Positions 62,278 through 64,000 of a DNA stretch of 64,000 nucleotides are shown one piece after another (position 1 is the first letter of the stretch; every line of letters starts with the position of its first letter). The notes under the pieces are model-generated. The model ran no database searches, was not told the DNA's origin, and worked only from the letters and a program-made list of their open reading frames with translations. The position numbers and the translations under genes are program-made. The DNA is from Dipteris shenzhenensis (lineage: Eukaryota; Polypodiophyta; Polypodiopsida; Gleicheniales): NCBI GenBank assembly GCA_047967505.1, contig CM106540.1; one strand, given 5' to 3'.

Positions 62278-62746
62278 CTGATTGAGCTAGAGACAGTAGA
62301 GGACCTAGAGACTGACAATGCTATAGAGATGCTGGAGTGGCATAGGGTCAAGCTAGTGGATGCTTGGGCAAGGACTATAGACTATTGACCCAGATCCTTT
62401 ATCTCATGGGTAGACAGGGACAAGTTGGCACCTGTGGTTGTGAGAGGGCCATCCTCCTAGGGATGTCCAATGGGATCTAGGAGAGTGGTCCTAGCCTACA
62501 TGAGTAGGGAATTGAGATATGATAAAAGAGGTTCCCTTTTTCTTCTACACCACTCATATTGGCCATCGTCTTTAGCTACAGGTAGCTAAGTCAATCCCTT
62601 TGCGAGACACACTGGGTTATGCAGCAAGTTCCCCATGAGCTCATTTCACTTTTTGGGTCTTGTATTTGGTCCAGTATCAGGCCACGAAAGATATCTTAGC
62701 TTTTTGGATGGTACCCATTAGGCCTTGGTTGGAACAGCTATGTGTG
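62278..62746 (+). pseudogene. decayed protein-coding remnant, unrecognised
   Basis: One frame stays protein-like for about 155 codons with at least four stops, for example LIELETVEDLETDNAIEMLE, WHRVKLVDAWARTIDY and SRRVVLAYMSRELRYDKRGS. No family is recognised; transposon origin is likely from the context. Confidence 0.35.
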
Positions 62747-63240
62747 GATGATAGATGCCACTATTGCATGCATAGAGATCTGGAGACAATCGTACAATAT
62801 CTCTAGGGATACCTAATAGCACAGAGGACTTAGATGGGGGCTTTATGTATTGTTTCTAGCACACCCATTGATGTTGAGGGATCTTACAACAAGGATGGTT
62901 GCTTGACTGACAAAGGGGGGCCTTCTTTATTCATATTTATTCTCCAGCTTATAGGATTCATGGCTAGAAAGCTCTCAAGATAGAGACATATTAAAAGGTT
63001 TCCCCCTCCCAATGGTGGCCACTGTGGTTGTTGGAGGACAGTGTTTGGGAGACAGTAGCTAGCATCACTGCTTGGAACATCTAGTTGGGGTGGCTCATTG
63101 TAGCGTGAGTGATGGGAGGCCGATAGATCTCTCCATCGACGACCACTCTCATCGCCCTTTGGTGGGACATTATCTATATGCACCATGCCATCTAGGAGTG
63201 TGGGACTCCAAGATCGAGAGAAACCATTGAAAGGTGAGAG
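62747..63240. other. unrecognised sequence
   Basis: A 119-codon minus-strand frame (62884-63243) has no recognisable domain and is not called. Confidence 0.4.
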
Positions 63241-63243
63241 CAT

Positions 63244-63725
63244 TTCTGCAAGGCTTGGCCTACAAGCCTTTTACACACTTGTACCAGGCAAGGCATTCGC
63301 TAGATGTATAGACCCCCACCCTAACTATTGGCCCCTATTTCGAAGATTCCCTCGACAATGAGTGGGGTTCTCCAAAAGTACGCTAGGTTCTTTATGACAA
63401 CCAATTTTTATTTGTGCTTAGTATTATAAGCTCCTTTAGGAAATTGATTTGTATGGTGTTTTTCAAGGTCGTCAAAACGTGAGAGGACTTCTGCAAGGCT
63501 TGGCCTATAGGCATTTTATACACTTGTCTGGGGCAAAATTTGCTACATGTATAGACCCTGACCTTGGCTATTAGCCCTTGTTTTGGAGATTGCTTAGGCA
63601 ATCAGCTAGGTTCTCCAAAAGCACTATGGTTTCTTTATGATAGCTAATGTTTCTTTGTATTTACTATTATTAGCTCCATTTGGAAGTTGATTTGTATACT
63701 TTTTCTCAAGCATTAATAGAAAGTT
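63244..63725. repeat. 245-bp tandem duplication
   Basis: Two copies start with TTCTGCAAGGCTTGGCCTA at 63244 and 63489. Both run through TGTATAGACCC, GGTTCTCCAAAAG and TTGATTTGTAT. They are moderately diverged. Confidence 0.88.
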
Positions 63726-64000
63726 TATTTTATGTGGAAAAAAAAAGTATTGGGCAAAGCATCAAAACCAAAAGATTGTAATCACATTAATACAAAATTT
63801 ATTTATTATTAAAAAATAAGAGAGAGGTTGCAATCGCATCAAGAAAAAATACCACTCAATGTCTATGTGCATTTGTAGAGCTTTTAGGGTCTTACCATTA
63901 TTTAGGTTTCGATCCTTTTCATTCAAAAGATGATTGCTTGGTTATATTGGTTCTATTTCTTCTTATACACCAAATTTCCTTAAACAACAAGTAAATGAGT
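63726..64000. other. A-T-rich end of window
   Basis: No feature is recognised. Confidence 0.5.

Overview
The window is nuclear DNA from a land plant with a large, transposon-rich genome. The evidence is a plastid-targeted ACT-domain gene with ten small exons over 29.5 kb, an F-box gene, a nuclear 25S rRNA fossil, and abundant copia, gypsy, LINE, SINE and MITE remains. I cannot name the species. Long repeat-filled introns and a decayed transposase-like protein of a type I loosely associate with seed-free plants would fit a fern or similar lineage, but that is inference.

Only two genes look intact. (1) An intronless F-box protein at 3129..4319 (+), preceded by an 18-codon upstream ORF whose stop overlaps the F-box start. 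(2) A complete 301-residue protein of the plant ACR11/ACR12 family on the minus strand. I assembled it by hand from ten exons between 36614 and 7081, with consistent GT-AG junctions and phases. Its introns range from 106 bp to 11.6 kb and hold most of the repeats in the first 36 kb: an almost complete copia element with target-site duplication (12677..18879), remnants of at least three other copia elements, a gypsy integrase scrap, a hAT-like MITE, a 141-bp tandem repeat and two LINE 3' ends.

Layout: 1-3 kb, a decayed ORF and copy A of a dispersed CCT-rich repeat. 3.1-4.3 kb, F-box gene. 4.3-7 kb, intergenic with a tRNA-derived SINE. 7.1-36.6 kb, ACR12-like gene. 37.2-40.1 kb, a 1.4-1.5 kb sequence in two tandem copies. 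40.3-42 kb, decayed transposase-like ORFs. 44.8-45 kb, fragment of a leucine-rich-repeat gene. 45.8-46.3 kb, antisense 25S rRNA fossil inside a TAGGTCCTTATA-type repeat. 47.3-50 kb, minisatellite, copy B of the CCT-rich repeat, a C-rich strand-asymmetric tract and a TTAGGTT-rich tract. 50.4-58.6 kb, decayed Ty3-gypsy element whose protease gene is split by a gag-only LTR element (51009..54003). 58.9-61 kb, 5' end of another gypsy-type element. 61-64 kb, mostly unrecognised sequence with one decayed ORF and a tandem duplication.

There are no operons, CRISPR arrays or bacterial features. The window is best read as two host genes embedded in nested transposable elements of different ages. The most unusual items are the gag-only LTR element with two zinc knuckles, the giant ACR12-like gene, and the ORF in the env position of the gypsy element.
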